Numbered from the stretch's first letter, positions 31,626 to 41,443 are shown. The stretch: DNA of 49,116 bases from Bacillota bacterium (GCA_023622515.1 JAMNZB010000072.1:1-49116); one strand, 5' to 3'. Translations and numbers: made by a program. Notes: generated by a model from the letters alone, not told the origin.

Positions 31626-33629
31626 CTAATCCCGGGCACCTTCTTGCCTTTTCTTCTCATACTGGCTTAGGGCTAAGAGAAGGACGGAGATATCTGCCGG
31701 CGTAATTCCGGAAATACGACTAGCCTGGCCAACAGACCGGGGACGGAAGGCTTGCAGTTTTTGCCTGGCCTCTAATTTTAAACCGGCTATGTCATAAGAG
31801 AAATCCTTGGGAATATAGCGTTTTTCCATTTTTTGGAAGCGCTCTATTCTTTCCTCCTCCATCTTGATGTAGCCTTCGTATTTTATTTCCACTTCCGCAT
31901 TGTATATATCAACAGGGCTGAGGAAGGCTTCCCCGGCTTCTGCTTCCTTTGGATAACAAATACGCGGCCTGGCGGGATCGATAGGAGCCAGTTTTTCATA
32001 GCTAAATTCCGGCCGCCTGAGTAACTCGGCTAAACTAATACCGCCTTGGGGAACGGAGGAATTGTTGGCTTCTAGAAATTCTTTTAATTCAGGGGAAGGG
32101 CTTACCCGTGTATTTTTCAACCGCTCTATTTCCTTTTCAATTCGCTCTTGCTTAGCTAAAAATGCGGCAAATTGCTCTTCGGAAATCAGGCCGAACTGAT
32201 AGCCATAGGGCATCAGTCTGCGGTCAGCATTATCTTGGCGCAAGACCAACCTATATTCAGCCCGGGAGGTCATCATCCGGTAAGGTTCAGAGGTCCCTTT
32301 ACTGACCAGGTCATCAATGAGGACACCAATATAGGCTTCCGACCGTTCTAAAATGAAAGGCTCCTTGCCCTGTAAGGAGAGGGCGGCATTAATTCCTGCT
32401 ACCAAGCCCATACCGGCTGCCTCTTCATAGCCGGAAGAGCCGATAATTTGCCCTGCAGCGTAGAGGCCGCTGACTTCTTTTGTCTCAAGAGTCAAGTGCA
32501 GGTCAGTTGATTCCAGAAGGTCATAATCGATGGCATAGGCAAAACGTATAATCTCCGCCTCTTCAAGGCCGGGAACTGTTTTTAACAAGGCTCTTTGCAC
32601 ATCTTCCGGCATAGATGAGGAAAGGCCCGAGGCATAGTACTCCGCACTTTCCAGGCCACAAGGCTCAAGGAAAACATGATGTCTTTCCCGGTGGGGAAAC
32701 TTAACGATTTTATCCTCAAAGGAAGGGCAGTAGCGGGGGCCGATACCTTCAACCAAACCGCTATATAAGGGAGACCGGTGGATATTCTCTTCAATCAGCT
32801 TTTTGCTGGCCGGCGTGCTATAGGTCACATGACAGGGCAAGGCCGCTAAAGGTTGCCAGTCCGGATTTTCTTCATTGACATGGGAAAAAGGCTGAGCTTT
32901 TTCATCCGCTTCTTGCAAGTCCATTTTTTCATAGGCCAGGCTACGCTTGTGAAAACGGCCGGGGGTACCGGTTTTGAAACGTTTTAGGACAAAACCCAAC
33001 GCTTCTAAAGAAGTACTCAACTCACAGGCCGGCGGTAAGTCATCCGGTCCGGCATCATAAGCAACTTCACCAATAATAATCTTGGACCGCAAGAAGGTGC
33101 CGGTGGCTAAAATTATTTTTTTTGCCGCATAGACAGTACCAAGTTTGCTTACCGCACCTTCAATAATCTTTTGGCCATTTTCTTCCCGCCAAAGGAGGGC
33201 GGTAATTTCATTTTGAATCAGAAAGAGCTTGTCTGTACGCTCCAGCAAGTGGCGCATCTCTTTTTGGTAATTCCAGCGGTCTTGCTGGGCTCTGGGCGAG
33301 AGAACAGCAGGGCCCTTGGAACGATTAAGCATGCGAAATTGAATGGTATTTCTATCGGCCATGATACCCATGACCCCACCCAGGGCATCAATTTCACGCA
33401 CCAGCTGACCTTTTGCTGTTCCTCCTATATTAGGATTGCAGGGCATGTTGGCCAGGGCGTCAATATGCAGGGTAAACAAGGCCGTACGGAAACCCATCTT
33501 GGCCGTGGCCAAAGCCGCTTCTATACCGGCATGGCCGGCACCGACAACAAGCACATCAAAGCGGTCACCGAAAAAGGATCCGGCCGCCATTCTTTCCGCT
33601 AAACTATGGCCTAGGGGCTGTTCGTTCAT
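31626..33629 (-). CDS. mnmG: tRNA uridine-34 5-carboxymethylaminomethyl modification protein MnmG
   Basis: A 667-residue FAD protein that works with MnmE to modify the wobble uridine of several tRNAs. The dinucleotide motif VVGAGHAGIEAALA is near the start, NPNIGGTAKGQLVREIDALGG follows, and the C-terminal helical domain carries the usual RPRSVGQASRISGITPADIS. The start at 33629 is favoured because the AAGG site is then properly spaced; ATG 33638 is possible. It lies 23 bases after mnmE. The C-terminal end (KKRQEGARD) is slightly extended. Confidence 0.96.
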   Translation of the reverse strand: MNEQPLGHSLAERMAAGSFFGDRFDVLVVGAGHAGIEAALATAKMGFRTALFTLHIDALANMPCNPNIGGTAKGQLVREIDALGGVMGIMADRNTIQFRMLNRSKGPAVLSPRAQQDRWNYQKEMRHLLERTDKLFLIQNEITALLWREENGQKIIEGAVSKLGTVYAAKKIILATGTFLRSKIIIGEVAYDAGPDDLPPACELSTSLEALGFVLKRFKTGTPGRFHKRSLAYEKMDLQEADEKAQPFSHVNEENPDWQPLAALPCHVTYSTPASKKLIEENIHRSPLYSGLVEGIGPRYCPSFEDKIVKFPHRERHHVFLEPCGLESAEYYASGLSSSMPEDVQRALLKTVPGLEEAEIIRFAYAIDYDLLESTDLHLTLETKEVSGLYAAGQIIGSSGYEEAAGMGLVAGINAALSLQGKEPFILERSEAYIGVLIDDLVSKGTSEPYRMMTSRAEYRLVLRQDNADRRLMPYGYQFGLISEEQFAAFLAKQERIEKEIERLKNTRVSPSPELKEFLEANNSSVPQGGISLAELLRRPEFSYEKLAPIDPARPRICYPKEAEAGEAFLSPVDIYNAEVEIKYEGYIKMEEERIERFQKMEKRYIPKDFSYDIAGLKLEARQKLQAFRPRSVGQASRISGITPADISVLLLALSQYEKKRQEGARD

Positions 33630-33652
33630 AGTACTCATCACCTTACTTTTTC

Positions 33653-35044
33653 TTACTTACCAACACAAAAACGGGAGAATATTTCCTCAACCAACTTATC
33701 GGACAACTGGCTGCCATTCAAACCGGCAAGGGCTTCTTCTGCAGAACGTAACATAGCCGCCGTCATATCCAGAGCCTGCCGGTCTTGCAAACTGTTTTGT
33801 GCCAGTTGAAGGGCCTCAGCCGCTCTTTCCAAAAGTTCTTTGTGGCGCAGATTATGAATCAAGACTTGCCCCCCTCCGACGCTCCCCAGAGCTTCATAGG
33901 CCAGGATAACCTGTTCCCTAATCGGAGCAAGTAAAGCGGCTTCTTTTGTCGTCCAGGAGACAATATTTTCCTTGCCGAAATGGTCTTCCAAGCGAAGTAA
34001 CTGGGCTTCATCCCGGACAAGGTCTTGCTTACCCAAGATATGGACAAAGTTCTTTTTTCGAGAAAGCTTATCTTTCAATAAGGCCAAGGCCTCCAGGCCT
34101 TCGTCAAAAAACTCCGGATCATGGAGCCAAAAGATTAAATCCGCACTTTCCGCCGCATGCCGGGCACGCAAAACACCTTCTTGCTCGATTTTGTCATCAC
34201 TTTCTCTGAGACCGGCTGTATCGGTAATCGTAACAGGAAGGCCCCGAAACTGGAGTTTTACCTGGACAGTATCTCTTGTCGTCCCGTGAATATCGCTAAC
34301 AATCGCCCTTTCTTCGCCGGATAAGGCGTTCAGAAGACTGGACTTTCCGGCATTAGGCAGACCCAGGATAGCCACTTGAAAGGAATCGTTAATAATACGA
34401 CCTTGTGACCAGCTGGCAAGGGCTTCCGCAATCTCCTGCCGGAGGAGCAGGATTCCCTTCTCCAGGCTCGCATAATCCCCTTCGTCAGCTTCTTCTTCAG
34501 AAAACTCTATAATATTTTCCAGCCCGGCCATCAAGGCAAGCAGATCATCCTGCAACTTACGAACAGCAAGCGAAAGGCCTCCGGCCATCTCTGACAAGGC
34601 CAACTCCTGCTCAAGGGCGGATTCCGCCTCAATTAAATCCATAACGGCTTCTGCCTCTATAAGGTCCATCTTGCCATTTAAGAAAGCCCGTTTGCTAAAT
34701 TCGCCCGCCTCTGCCGGCCTGGCACCGGCAGCGAAAAGACTTTCTAAAATGCTCCGCTTGACCTGGGCTCCTCCGTGAAAATTAATTTCATAAACATCTT
34801 CTCCGGTATAGGATTGAGGGGCCCGAAAGGCAGAGAGAATAATCTTATCCAAGACCTTTCCCCCGATGTCGCACCAAGTTCCGTAGGCCATGGTATAGCC
34901 TTTCATTTGTGAAGGGAGAGGAAAGCTCTTCCCGGGGAGGAAGAGCCTGTCACAGATTCCGGCGGCCTCCGGGCCGGACAAACGAATAATCCCCAAAGCA
35001 GCCATTCCGGGAGCTGTTGAAACTGCAGCAATCGTATCCGTCAT
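33653..35044 (-). CDS. mnmE: tRNA modification GTPase MnmE
   Basis: A 463-residue GTPase, partner of MnmG in wobble-uridine modification. The N-terminal folate-binding domain starts DTIAAVSTAPGMAALGIIRLSG. The inserted G domain has GLPNAGKSSLLNAL, the switch HGTTRDTV, DTAGLRE, and a GKQD base-recognition motif. The chain ends with the catalytic FCVGK tail (the family's C[IV]GK). It starts two bases after jag. Confidence 0.96.
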   Translation of the reverse strand: MTDTIAAVSTAPGMAALGIIRLSGPEAAGICDRLFLPGKSFPLPSQMKGYTMAYGTWCDIGGKVLDKIILSAFRAPQSYTGEDVYEINFHGGAQVKRSILESLFAAGARPAEAGEFSKRAFLNGKMDLIEAEAVMDLIEAESALEQELALSEMAGGLSLAVRKLQDDLLALMAGLENIIEFSEEEADEGDYASLEKGILLLRQEIAEALASWSQGRIINDSFQVAILGLPNAGKSSLLNALSGEERAIVSDIHGTTRDTVQVKLQFRGLPVTITDTAGLRESDDKIEQEGVLRARHAAESADLIFWLHDPEFFDEGLEALALLKDKLSRKKNFVHILGKQDLVRDEAQLLRLEDHFGKENIVSWTTKEAALLAPIREQVILAYEALGSVGGGQVLIHNLRHKELLERAAEALQLAQNSLQDRQALDMTAAMLRSAEEALAGLNGSQLSDKLVEEIFSRFCVGK

Positions 35045-35046
35045 AC

Positions 35047-35898
35047 TTAGGCTTCTAAATCGATAACAACCGAGCGATCAGGTTCTTCACCCTCACTATA
35101 GGTCTGTATGCCTTGGAAATCAGCAAGAGCTAAATGGATTTGCCTTCTTTCTGCCGCACTCATGGGCTTCATGACATAACGCCTGCGACTTTTTAAGACG
35201 CGCTCGGCTGACCTGCGGGCCCTTTGGCGAAGCTGGCGCATACGGCGGTCTTTATAAAAATCGATATCTACGAAAATACGCTGATAACGGCCACTGTCCT
35301 TGTTAGCAGCCAAAGTCGTCAAATACTGGATGGCATTAAGCGTTTCACCGGCACGGCCAATGGCATTCCCCAAGTCATCGCCGCTAACATCAATACGAAG
35401 GCTGCCATCGTCCGCATAATAGCTGGAAATGCGACCATGAGCCCCCAAGCTCTGAAGAATAGTCGCAACAAATTCTACAGCCTTATCTTCAATATCCTCC
35501 TGCTCCTCGGCAGTAAAGAAATCGCGCCCATGGTCCTCTGCTTCATCGTACTCATCGACATACTCTTCTTCATACTCTTCATCGTAGTCTTCGTCGTAGT
35601 CGTCTTCGTCTTCAAATTCATCAGCGAACTCGTCGTCATCATCTTCAGCATTTTCGTCAAGCTCTATAAAGGCCGGCCTCAACTCGGCATAAGCGGGAGT
35701 CTGTTCTTCACTCTTGTCTTCTTCCGCAAGGCTGACTCGCACCCTTGCCGGCCTGCGACCAAAGCCTAATAAGCCACCCTGGTCACCTTCATCAAGCACT
35801 TCGATTAGGACGTCTTCAATATCTGCTCCCAATTCTTTCAGGGCTTCGCGAACGGCGTCATCTACTGTTTTAGCAAGCTTCTCTACTTGTTTACTCAC
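35047..35898 (-). CDS. jag: Jag / KhpB RNA-binding protein with an acidic linker
   Basis: A 283-residue protein with an N-terminal Jag domain (about 1-55, ending LLGFGRRPARVRV), a KH domain (GDDLGNAIGRAGETLNAIQY, about 175-215) and a C-terminal R3H domain (MSAAERRQIHLALADF). Between Jag and KH lies a long run of Asp, Glu and Tyr (about 90-140), unusually acidic for the family. The GTG start at 35898 is chosen because AAGGAG lies nine bases before it and it overlaps the yidC stop by eight bases, giving translational coupling; an in-frame ATG at 35943 has no ribosome site. Jag binds RNA and influences cell elongation in Gram-positives. Confidence 0.9.
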   Translation of the reverse strand: MSKQVEKLAKTVDDAVREALKELGADIEDVLIEVLDEGDQGGLLGFGRRPARVRVSLAEEDKSEEQTPAYAELRPAFIELDENAEDDDDEFADEFEDEDDYDEDYDEEYEEEYVDEYDEAEDHGRDFFTAEEQEDIEDKAVEFVATILQSLGAHGRISSYYADDGSLRIDVSGDDLGNAIGRAGETLNAIQYLTTLAANKDSGRYQRIFVDIDFYKDRRMRQLRQRARRSAERVLKSRRRYVMKPMSAAERRQIHLALADFQGIQTYSEGEEPDRSVVIDLEA

Positions 35899-36913
35899 TT
35901 TTTCTTCTCCTTCTTGGAATCTGTTTTTCTTTTTGACGGGCATCAAGAATTTCCCTTGCCGGCTGTACATAGTAAATATTCGAAAGGATGGTTTGTACAA
36001 TAGCGAACATGTTGGAAATAATCCAATATAGGGTCATAGCAGCAGGCAAGGTAAAGGACAACCAAAGCATCATGAGCGGCATGAAGATCATCATGCTTTT
36101 GTTCATGGCAGCAGCCTGATCATTAGCCTGTTGTCCTTCTTTTGCTGGGTTTCTCTTGTCCCGGTCGATTTCTTCTTTTGATTTCGCACTCACTTGATTG
36201 ATTTTGATCAATCTGTTGGAAATAAACATCGTTATAATCATAACAATAACCAGAATCAATAAGGGCAAATAGGTGCTCCTTGTTTCCGCACCAAAGACAA
36301 TTTTCGGGTTAAAGCTGGGCACCTTCCCCAGGTCCATACCGAGAAACTTCAAATCCAAAACTTGCCCCAGTTCAATCCAGCCATTTTGAATACTTTGTGC
36401 AAGAGCGGATGCGTTCTCACGCAAGGCCGCGAGAATATTAACGTCATTCGTTGCGGCGAGTCTCATCGCATTTTCCGGCAAATGCCCCTGATTAATCAAC
36501 AGACCGGTAATATTGTTTAAATTTTCCTGACTTACCCCGGCAATATAGTGGAGCGGACGGCGAATCGGCTCGTACATAGCAATAATAATCATAAATTGAA
36601 TAATCTGCGGCAGACAGCCTCCGGTCATGGAAACACCTGCGTTCTTCATCAAATCCATCTGCACTTGCTGAGCCATTTGCGGGTCATCGGCATAGACCCT
36701 TTTAATCTCATTAATGTCATCCTGCAGGAAAACCTGACGGGCCATATTTTTTTGCATCCGGACATTAGTCGGAATCAAAAAGACTTTGATGGCAAAGTTA
36801 AAAACAATAAGGACCAGGCCATAATTTTGCAGCCAGCCGTACAGCCAACCCATTATTGAGCCGAAAGCCTGGTGTAAAGGACTTAATATGCTCAAAAAAA
36901 GATGTAATTGCAT
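35891..36913 (-). CDS. yidC: Membrane protein insertase YidC
   Basis: A 340-residue membrane insertase of the Oxa1/YidC family. The start GWLYGWLQNYGLVLIVFNFA is typical. The conserved hydrophilic-groove helix lies after QKNMARQVFLQDDINEIKRV, TGGCLPQIIQFMIIIAMYEP is the hallmark second core segment, and LPAAMTLYWIISNMFAIVQT the last. The C terminus is strongly basic, suited to ribosome contact. It lacks the lipobox found in Bacillus SpoIIIJ. ATG 36913 has AGAGGA upstream. The gap 36914-37188 holds no gene; it should contain the promoter of yidC-jag-mnmE-mnmG-rsmG. Confidence 0.94.
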   Translation of the reverse strand: MQLHLFLSILSPLHQAFGSIMGWLYGWLQNYGLVLIVFNFAIKVFLIPTNVRMQKNMARQVFLQDDINEIKRVYADDPQMAQQVQMDLMKNAGVSMTGGCLPQIIQFMIIIAMYEPIRRPLHYIAGVSQENLNNITGLLINQGHLPENAMRLAATNDVNILAALRENASALAQSIQNGWIELGQVLDLKFLGMDLGKVPSFNPKIVFGAETRSTYLPLLILVIVMIITMFISNRLIKINQVSAKSKEEIDRDKRNPAKEGQQANDQAAAMNKSMMIFMPLMMLWLSFTLPAAMTLYWIISNMFAIVQTILSNIYYVQPAREILDARQKEKQIPRRRRKSE

Positions 36914-37188
36914 ATAAAATTTTCCTCTCATGCTCTTATAAGAGCTTCTTTTATTATCAATCGCACAACTAAACTTCCGGAATTGAAGCTCAAAGCCGGT
37001 TCAGCGTATGACAGTCCTATTACTTTAGCAAAAGTCAGGAAAATGAACAAGGTTTTTCCTGCACACTCTCCTATTTGCCTTGTAAAATAATTCTGACCTT
37101 GTCTATTTATCAGCCGGATTAGGCTACAAAAAACTTGCCGGCTCTCTCCTCCCTGGTCCAACTAAGTCGGACCGGTAAAAGCAAGGGC

Positions 37189-38097
37189 CTAGACTTCTGC
37201 TCTCCCCTCCAGAATGCCCAGCACGATAATACCAATCACCGTTGCGCCAATAGCCAGATAGTGTCTTTCGGATAATTTTTCTTTCAAGAAGACACGTGAC
37301 CAGACTACAGACAGCACGCAATAGGCGGAGATCATCGGAGCAGCATACATGGGATTGGCCGCCAGGGCAAAAACATAGGCAAATTGTCCGGCAGTCTCAA
37401 AGATGGCCGCAAGTACTTTTGCGCTATCTTCTTTTTTCTCCGGCTTTAATTTTTTTGTATAAAGCAGATAAACGAAGACTCCGCAAGCCGCTAGGAAAAA
37501 GGTCAGTTCATAGGCCGTATTTGCTGCCTTTTCATCCATAGTTTTTAGGACAAGACTATCCAGATAGGTCCCGGCGGCATCCAGCAGCATATACACAATA
37601 GGCAAAAGGATAGCAAGAAGGCTTTTTTCATATTGCCAGTTTGCCGCCTCTTGCCGCAGCCTCCTGATCTCCGGATCTTCCCGGTATTCGACAAAACCCA
37701 GATAGATTACACCGAATATAATAAGGATAAGACCAAACCACTCAGCCCTTGTTGGCATTTCTCCACGAAATAAATAGATTAGGAGTACAACAGCCCCGGA
37801 CGAATTGCAAATCGGCGAAGAAATTGACAGTTCAATATAGCGGAGACCAAAGTAACCTATAGCCATGGAGATGATATACAAAAAGGAGACCGGAAGATAG
37901 CGGACAAGAATATCCAAAGAAAAAGGTATTTTTTCAATGAATAAAGTGTAAAAGGCATGCAGTCCCATTACCGCCCCAACCGTAATAATCATTTTCAGCG
38001 GGGCATAACGGTCTTTTTTATCTGTACAGCCTATTTTAGAAAACAGGTCCGAACCGCTCCACATAATAAGGCAAAGAAGGGCCGGAAGAAACCACAT
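37189..38097 (-). CDS. DMT-superfamily (EamA-like) membrane transporter
   Basis: A 302-residue protein with about ten membrane segments in two EamA-like halves, joined by a charged loop (EYREDPEIRRLRQEAANWQY, about 155-174). The substrate cannot be told; related proteins export metabolites or drugs. The start at 38097 is chosen because GGGAGG lies nine bases before it; a frame extending to 38148 runs through a terminator hairpin. The gene and hppA sit where yidD and yidC are usually adjacent. Confidence 0.8.
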   Translation of the reverse strand: MWFLPALLCLIMWSGSDLFSKIGCTDKKDRYAPLKMIITVGAVMGLHAFYTLFIEKIPFSLDILVRYLPVSFLYIISMAIGYFGLRYIELSISSPICNSSGAVVLLIYLFRGEMPTRAEWFGLILIIFGVIYLGFVEYREDPEIRRLRQEAANWQYEKSLLAILLPIVYMLLDAAGTYLDSLVLKTMDEKAANTAYELTFFLAACGVFVYLLYTKKLKPEKKEDSAKVLAAIFETAGQFAYVFALAANPMYAAPMISAYCVLSVVWSRVFLKEKLSERHYLAIGATVIGIIVLGILEGRAEV

Positions 38098-38117
38098 AAC
38101 AACTACCTCCCAAGAAA

Positions 38118-38149
38118 TTTGCCAAAGTCTCCATGGAGACTTTGGCAAA
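38118..38149 (-). terminator. Terminator hairpin of hppA
   Basis: A perfect 32-base palindrome centred on CCATGG (TTTGCCAAAGTCTCC and its complement) lies 30 bases past the hppA stop and is followed on the minus strand by TTTCTT. It should fold as a long stem with a minimal loop and end hppA transcription before the DMT transporter gene. Confidence 0.6.
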
Positions 38150-38178
38150 TTCTACTGTCTATATTTTATCAGATAATA

Positions 38179-40239
38179 CTAAAGCATAGGAGCGATAACC
38201 AGGGCAACCATGGACATCAATTTAATCAAGATATTCAAGGAGGGACCTGAGGTATCCTTAAAGGGGTCACCTACGGTATCACCGACAACAGCTGCTGCAT
38301 AGGCTTCTTTATCATTATGCAACTGCTCATCACCTTCAATGGTTTTCTTGGCATTATCCCAAGCACCACCGGCGTTCGACATAAAAATAGAGAGGGTAAC
38401 ACCGGAGAAGGTCGCTCCCGCAAGAAGCCCTAAGAGCATTTCTTTACCACCGATAAAGCCTGTGAGAACAGGAGCCAAGAGGGCAAGAACAGCCGGAAGG
38501 ACCATCTCTTTTAAAGCTGCTTTTGTGCTGATATCAATACATCTGCCGTGATCAGGCTCTTGCGTACCTTCAAGAATACCGGGCATTTCACGGAATTGAC
38601 GGCGTACTTCATTGATCATTTCAAAGGCTGACTTACCAACCGCATTCATCGTTAAGGCGGAGAACAAGAAGGGAATTACTGCACCGAAGAAGATGGCTAC
38701 CAAAATGTAGGGGTTGGTGATTTCAGCGACTGTGATTCCTGCCGCCTCTTTATAGGAGGAGAACAAGATAATCGACGTTAAGGCTGCTGATCCGATAGCG
38801 AATCCTTTACCGATAGCCGCCGTTGTATTACCAACAGCATCGAGTTGGTCGGTAATTTCCCGTACATCTTCGGGGAAGTGGGCCATTTCAGCAAGACCGC
38901 CGGCATTGTCGGCAATAGGGCCATAGGCATCAACAGCAAGCTGGATTCCCAAGGTAACAAGCATACCGGTTGAGGCAACACCGACACCGTACATTCCGGA
39001 GATGAGGTAGCTGCCTAAAACAGCCAGGCCGATTACAATAACCACAGGGAAAGTGCTGGTCATACCGACACTGATACCGGTAATGATATTGGTTGCGGTA
39101 CCTGTTTTACTGGCCTTGACAATAGAATCAACGGGTTTTGTCCCCGTACCTGTAAAGTATTCTGTAACCTGACCGATAATGACACCGGCTACAAGACCGA
39201 CAGCGGTTGCACCAACAAGGTGCCATTTACCAAAGTTGTTATCTGCACCAAAACGAGCGCCACCAATATAGAAGGAAAAGACTAAAATAACAAAGAGAAT
39301 GGATAAAAGGGAGGCTGTCAAGCTACCTCTGTTCAATGCTTTTTGAGGGTCTGAACCTTCTTCAACACGAACGAAGAAGGTGCCGATGGCAGAAGCAACA
39401 ACACCGACGGCGGAAATGATTAAGGGCAAGAGCAGCAACTTAATCTTTAAATCAAAATCTGCACCGGGGGCTGTAATGGCCAAAATCATGGCCCCTACAA
39501 TAGAACCGACATAGGATTCAAAGAGGTCGGCACCCATTCCGGCTACGTCCCCTACGTTGTCACCTACGTTATCAGCAATAACCGCCGGGTTACGGGGGTC
39601 GTCTTCAGGAATACCGGCTTCCACTTTACCGACAAGGTCGGCGGCAACGTCAGCCGCTTTTGTATATATACCACCACCAACACGGGCAAATAAAGCGACG
39701 GAGGAAGCACCCAGGGAAAAGGCGGTACCCATAGGCATAATGGAACTTTTTAAAACTTCTTCCGTAACGTCGGGAACCAGGCGTAAAGCAAAGAAAAAGA
39801 CCAGGAAAAGGCCGACAAGGGCAAGGCCGACAACAGTCATGCCCATAACACTACCACCGGAGAAAGCAACCCCTAAAGCGGCATTTAAGCCGTGGTCGCT
39901 TGCTGCCTGAGTCGTTCTGGAGTTAGCATTTGTAGCCACTCTCATTCCAAAAAATCCTGCCAGGGAAGAGGCAAGAGCACCAAGTGTAAAGGCTAAGCCT
40001 TGGTAGCGCATAAAACCATCATTTACAAGAACCAGAGTAAGGGCTATCAGGGCTATGAAAGGGAATAGAAAGGTATACTCTCTCTTGATAAAAGCCATCG
40101 CCCCTTCCTGAATATACCCGCCAATTCTCCGCAGGTCTTGATTTTTAACTTCTTGACGTTTAATCCACGCGGCGCGGTACACAGCAAAACCTAGCGCAAA
40201 AAGTCCACACGCAAAAACAAAGAACAATATCTGATCCAT
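38179..40239 (-). CDS. hppA: Membrane-bound ion-pumping pyrophosphatase, K+-dependent type
   Basis: A 686-residue integral membrane enzyme with about 16 membrane segments that couples pyrophosphate hydrolysis to H+ or Na+ export. The substrate site is visible in [20 protein letters not shown] and [20 protein letters not shown]. In [11 protein letters not shown] an Ala stands where K+-independent pumps carry Lys, so K+ dependence is predicted. Whether Na+ or H+ moves cannot be decided from what I see. ATG 40239 gives the best spacing to GGAG; 40242 is the alternative. Such pumps are common in anaerobes with tight energy budgets, which fits an amino acid fermenter. Confidence 0.94.
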   Translation of the reverse strand: MDQILFFVFACGLFALGFAVYRAAWIKRQEVKNQDLRRIGGYIQEGAMAFIKREYTFLFPFIALIALTLVLVNDGFMRYQGLAFTLGALASSLAGFFGMRVATNANSRTTQAASDHGLNAALGVAFSGGSVMGMTVVGLALVGLFLVFFFALRLVPDVTEEVLKSSIMPMGTAFSLGASSVALFARVGGGIYTKAADVAADLVGKVEAGIPEDDPRNPAVIADNVGDNVGDVAGMGADLFESYVGSIVGAMILAITAPGADFDLKIKLLLLPLIISAVGVVASAIGTFFVRVEEGSDPQKALNRGSLTASLLSILFVILVFSFYIGGARFGADNNFGKWHLVGATAVGLVAGVIIGQVTEYFTGTGTKPVDSIVKASKTGTATNIITGISVGMTSTFPVVIVIGLAVLGSYLISGMYGVGVASTGMLVTLGIQLAVDAYGPIADNAGGLAEMAHFPEDVREITDQLDAVGNTTAAIGKGFAIGSAALTSIILFSSYKEAAGITVAEITNPYILVAIFFGAVIPFLFSALTMNAVGKSAFEMINEVRRQFREMPGILEGTQEPDHGRCIDISTKAALKEMVLPAVLALLAPVLTGFIGGKEMLLGLLAGATFSGVTLSIFMSNAGGAWDNAKKTIEGDEQLHNDKEAYAAAVVGDTVGDPFKDTSGPSLNILIKLMSMVALVIAPML

Positions 40240-40316
40240 CATCTCTCCATCACTATCTGTAAAATATTTTAGTAAAAGAATTTGGCAAAAGCCTAAATTC
40301 ATAACTAATAGTGAAT

Positions 40317-40345
40317 AGTTTACAGGACATTCCTGCTTTATTCAA
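40317..40345 (-). promoter_or_regulatory. hppA promoter with an internal dyad
   Basis: TTGAAT (40340-40345) and TAAACT (40317-40322) stand 17 bases apart on the minus strand, about 75 bases before hppA. The spacer holds CAGGA-ATG-TCCTG, a 13-bp dyad (40323-40335) in a typical operator position. Confidence 0.45.
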
Positions 40346-40509
40346 TCTTTATATACAAGTAATTTCCCGAAAAGCATTGACAGCACAAGGTTTTTCATTG
40401 TAAAATTTATCTTCGGGGAAAATGCTTTTTTCTCCGGAATTTATAGTTTTACGCGTGCATCTGTTATATTTTCTTCGGATTCCCCTCTTTAATTTGTGCA
40501 TTTGCCAAA

Positions 40510-40767
40510 TCATTTACCTTGTTTTTTTCTTTCCAAATCCAAAGGGGAACCGGGCACAGGGTCTACTCCTCCTTTACTGAAAGGATTACAGCGTAAAATC
40601 CGCCAAAGGGCCAGGGCAGTCCCCTTTAGGGCACCATGGATCCGGATGGCTTCTATGGCATAGCTGGAGCAGCTAGGGTAATAACGACAGGAGGCCGGGA
40701 GCAAAGGAGAAATCTTCCTTTGATAAAAACGAATACAGCGGGTTAAAGCTTTTTGTACTATATTCAT
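40510..40767 (-). CDS. yidD: Membrane protein insertion efficiency factor YidD
   Basis: An 85-residue protein of the YidD family, which helps YidC insert membrane proteins. The core [20 protein letters not shown] and [17 protein letters not shown] are diagnostic, including the three cysteines. It follows rnpA by six bases, as in many bacteria, but yidC does not follow directly here. Confidence 0.94.
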   Translation of the reverse strand: MNIVQKALTRCIRFYQRKISPLLPASCRYYPSCSSYAIEAIRIHGALKGTALALWRILRCNPFSKGGVDPVPGSPLDLERKKQGK

Positions 40768-40773
40768 GGGTTA

Positions 40774-41250
40774 CTAAAAATCTCGATAACGAACCTTGCT
40801 TGTTGGAGTCGGGCTTTCATTAATACCGGTCTCAGCAGTATGACTTTCAGCTGAACCCTTGGCCCTATTATTGTCATCGGTGTAAAAAGGGAGCAAGTCG
40901 TCAACGGATGCCTCCGGATATATTGTACTCTTTTTTAAAACTTCTACAAAAGTTTTCTCAAACTGTCGGTACATCCCTTTTTCCGGGTACACTTTCCCGT
41001 GCAAAATAAGATCATATCCGTCCTTTATCCTAGGAGCATGCTCCCGGAAAAGGGCTCTTAAAACGCGCTTCACCCGATTTTTCTTTACCGCTCCTTTAAT
41101 CGCCTTTGATACGGTAACACCATAACGACTCAAGCCATTATCTTTTCGCTTGAAGAAAAATAAGGAAAGCTCGGCACCATGGCATTGCTTCCCTCTTTTA
41201 TAAACGCGATCAAATTCGTAATTATTTTTTAATATCCGATAATTTCTCAT
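40774..41250 (-). CDS. rnpA: Ribonuclease P protein component
   Basis: A 158-residue basic protein, the protein subunit of RNase P that trims the 5' ends of tRNAs. MRNYRILKNNYEFDRVYKRG at the start and GAVKKNRVKRVLRALFRE (the RNR-type motif) are typical. About 40 residues more than usual follow at the C terminus; this tail is polar and probably disordered. Start ATG 41250; an in-frame GTG at 41262 is also possible and neither has a clear ribosome site, so coupling to rpmH, which ends 25 bases upstream, is likely. Confidence 0.93.
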   Translation of the reverse strand: MRNYRILKNNYEFDRVYKRGKQCHGAELSLFFFKRKDNGLSRYGVTVSKAIKGAVKKNRVKRVLRALFREHAPRIKDGYDLILHGKVYPEKGMYRQFEKTFVEVLKKSTIYPEASVDDLLPFYTDDNNRAKGSAESHTAETGINESPTPTSKVRYRDF

Positions 41251-41275
41251 AAAAAAGACCACAAAGCTTGTAGTC

Positions 41276-41413
41276 TTAAGCGCTTAAAACTTTTCTTCCC
41301 CTATTGCGACGTCTTTTTAAGATTTTGCGACCGGAGGCGGTTTTCATTCTTTTACGGAAACCATGCTCACGGGAACGTTGACGTTTCTTAGGTTGGTATG
41401 TTCTTTTGCTCAT
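41276..41413 (-). CDS. rpmH: 50S ribosomal protein L34
   Basis: A 45-residue protein reading [20 protein letters not shown] at the start and ending KVLSA, the unmistakable L34 pattern. GGAGGTGAGG lies just before the ATG. It is the first gene of rpmH-rnpA-yidD. In most bacteria dnaA and the replication origin lie on the other side of rpmH; here that place is taken by unrelated genes. Confidence 0.97.
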   Translation of the reverse strand: MSKRTYQPKKRQRSREHGFRKRMKTASGRKILKRRRNRGRKVLSA

Positions 41414-41427
41414 CTTTCCTCACCTCC

Positions 41428-41443
41428 CCGAGTCCTTTCTCGG
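41428..41443. other. Hairpin in the rpmH leader
   Basis: CCGAG (41428-41432) pairs with CTCGG (41439-41443). On the plus strand it is followed by ATTTTTTT and would act as a terminator against antisense transcription. In the rpmH mRNA it adjoins the ribosome site GGGGAGG and might affect translation. Confidence 0.45.

Noticed and set aside
31214-31705. 163-codon plus-strand open frame
   Set aside because: Antisense to rsmG and the end of mnmG, both certain genes in a conserved order.
35224-35769. 181-codon plus-strand open frame with hydrophobic runs (VVFVVVVFVF)
   Set aside because: It is the complement of the acidic GAC/GAA-rich linker of jag; the hydrophobic look is an artefact of reading that repeat backwards.
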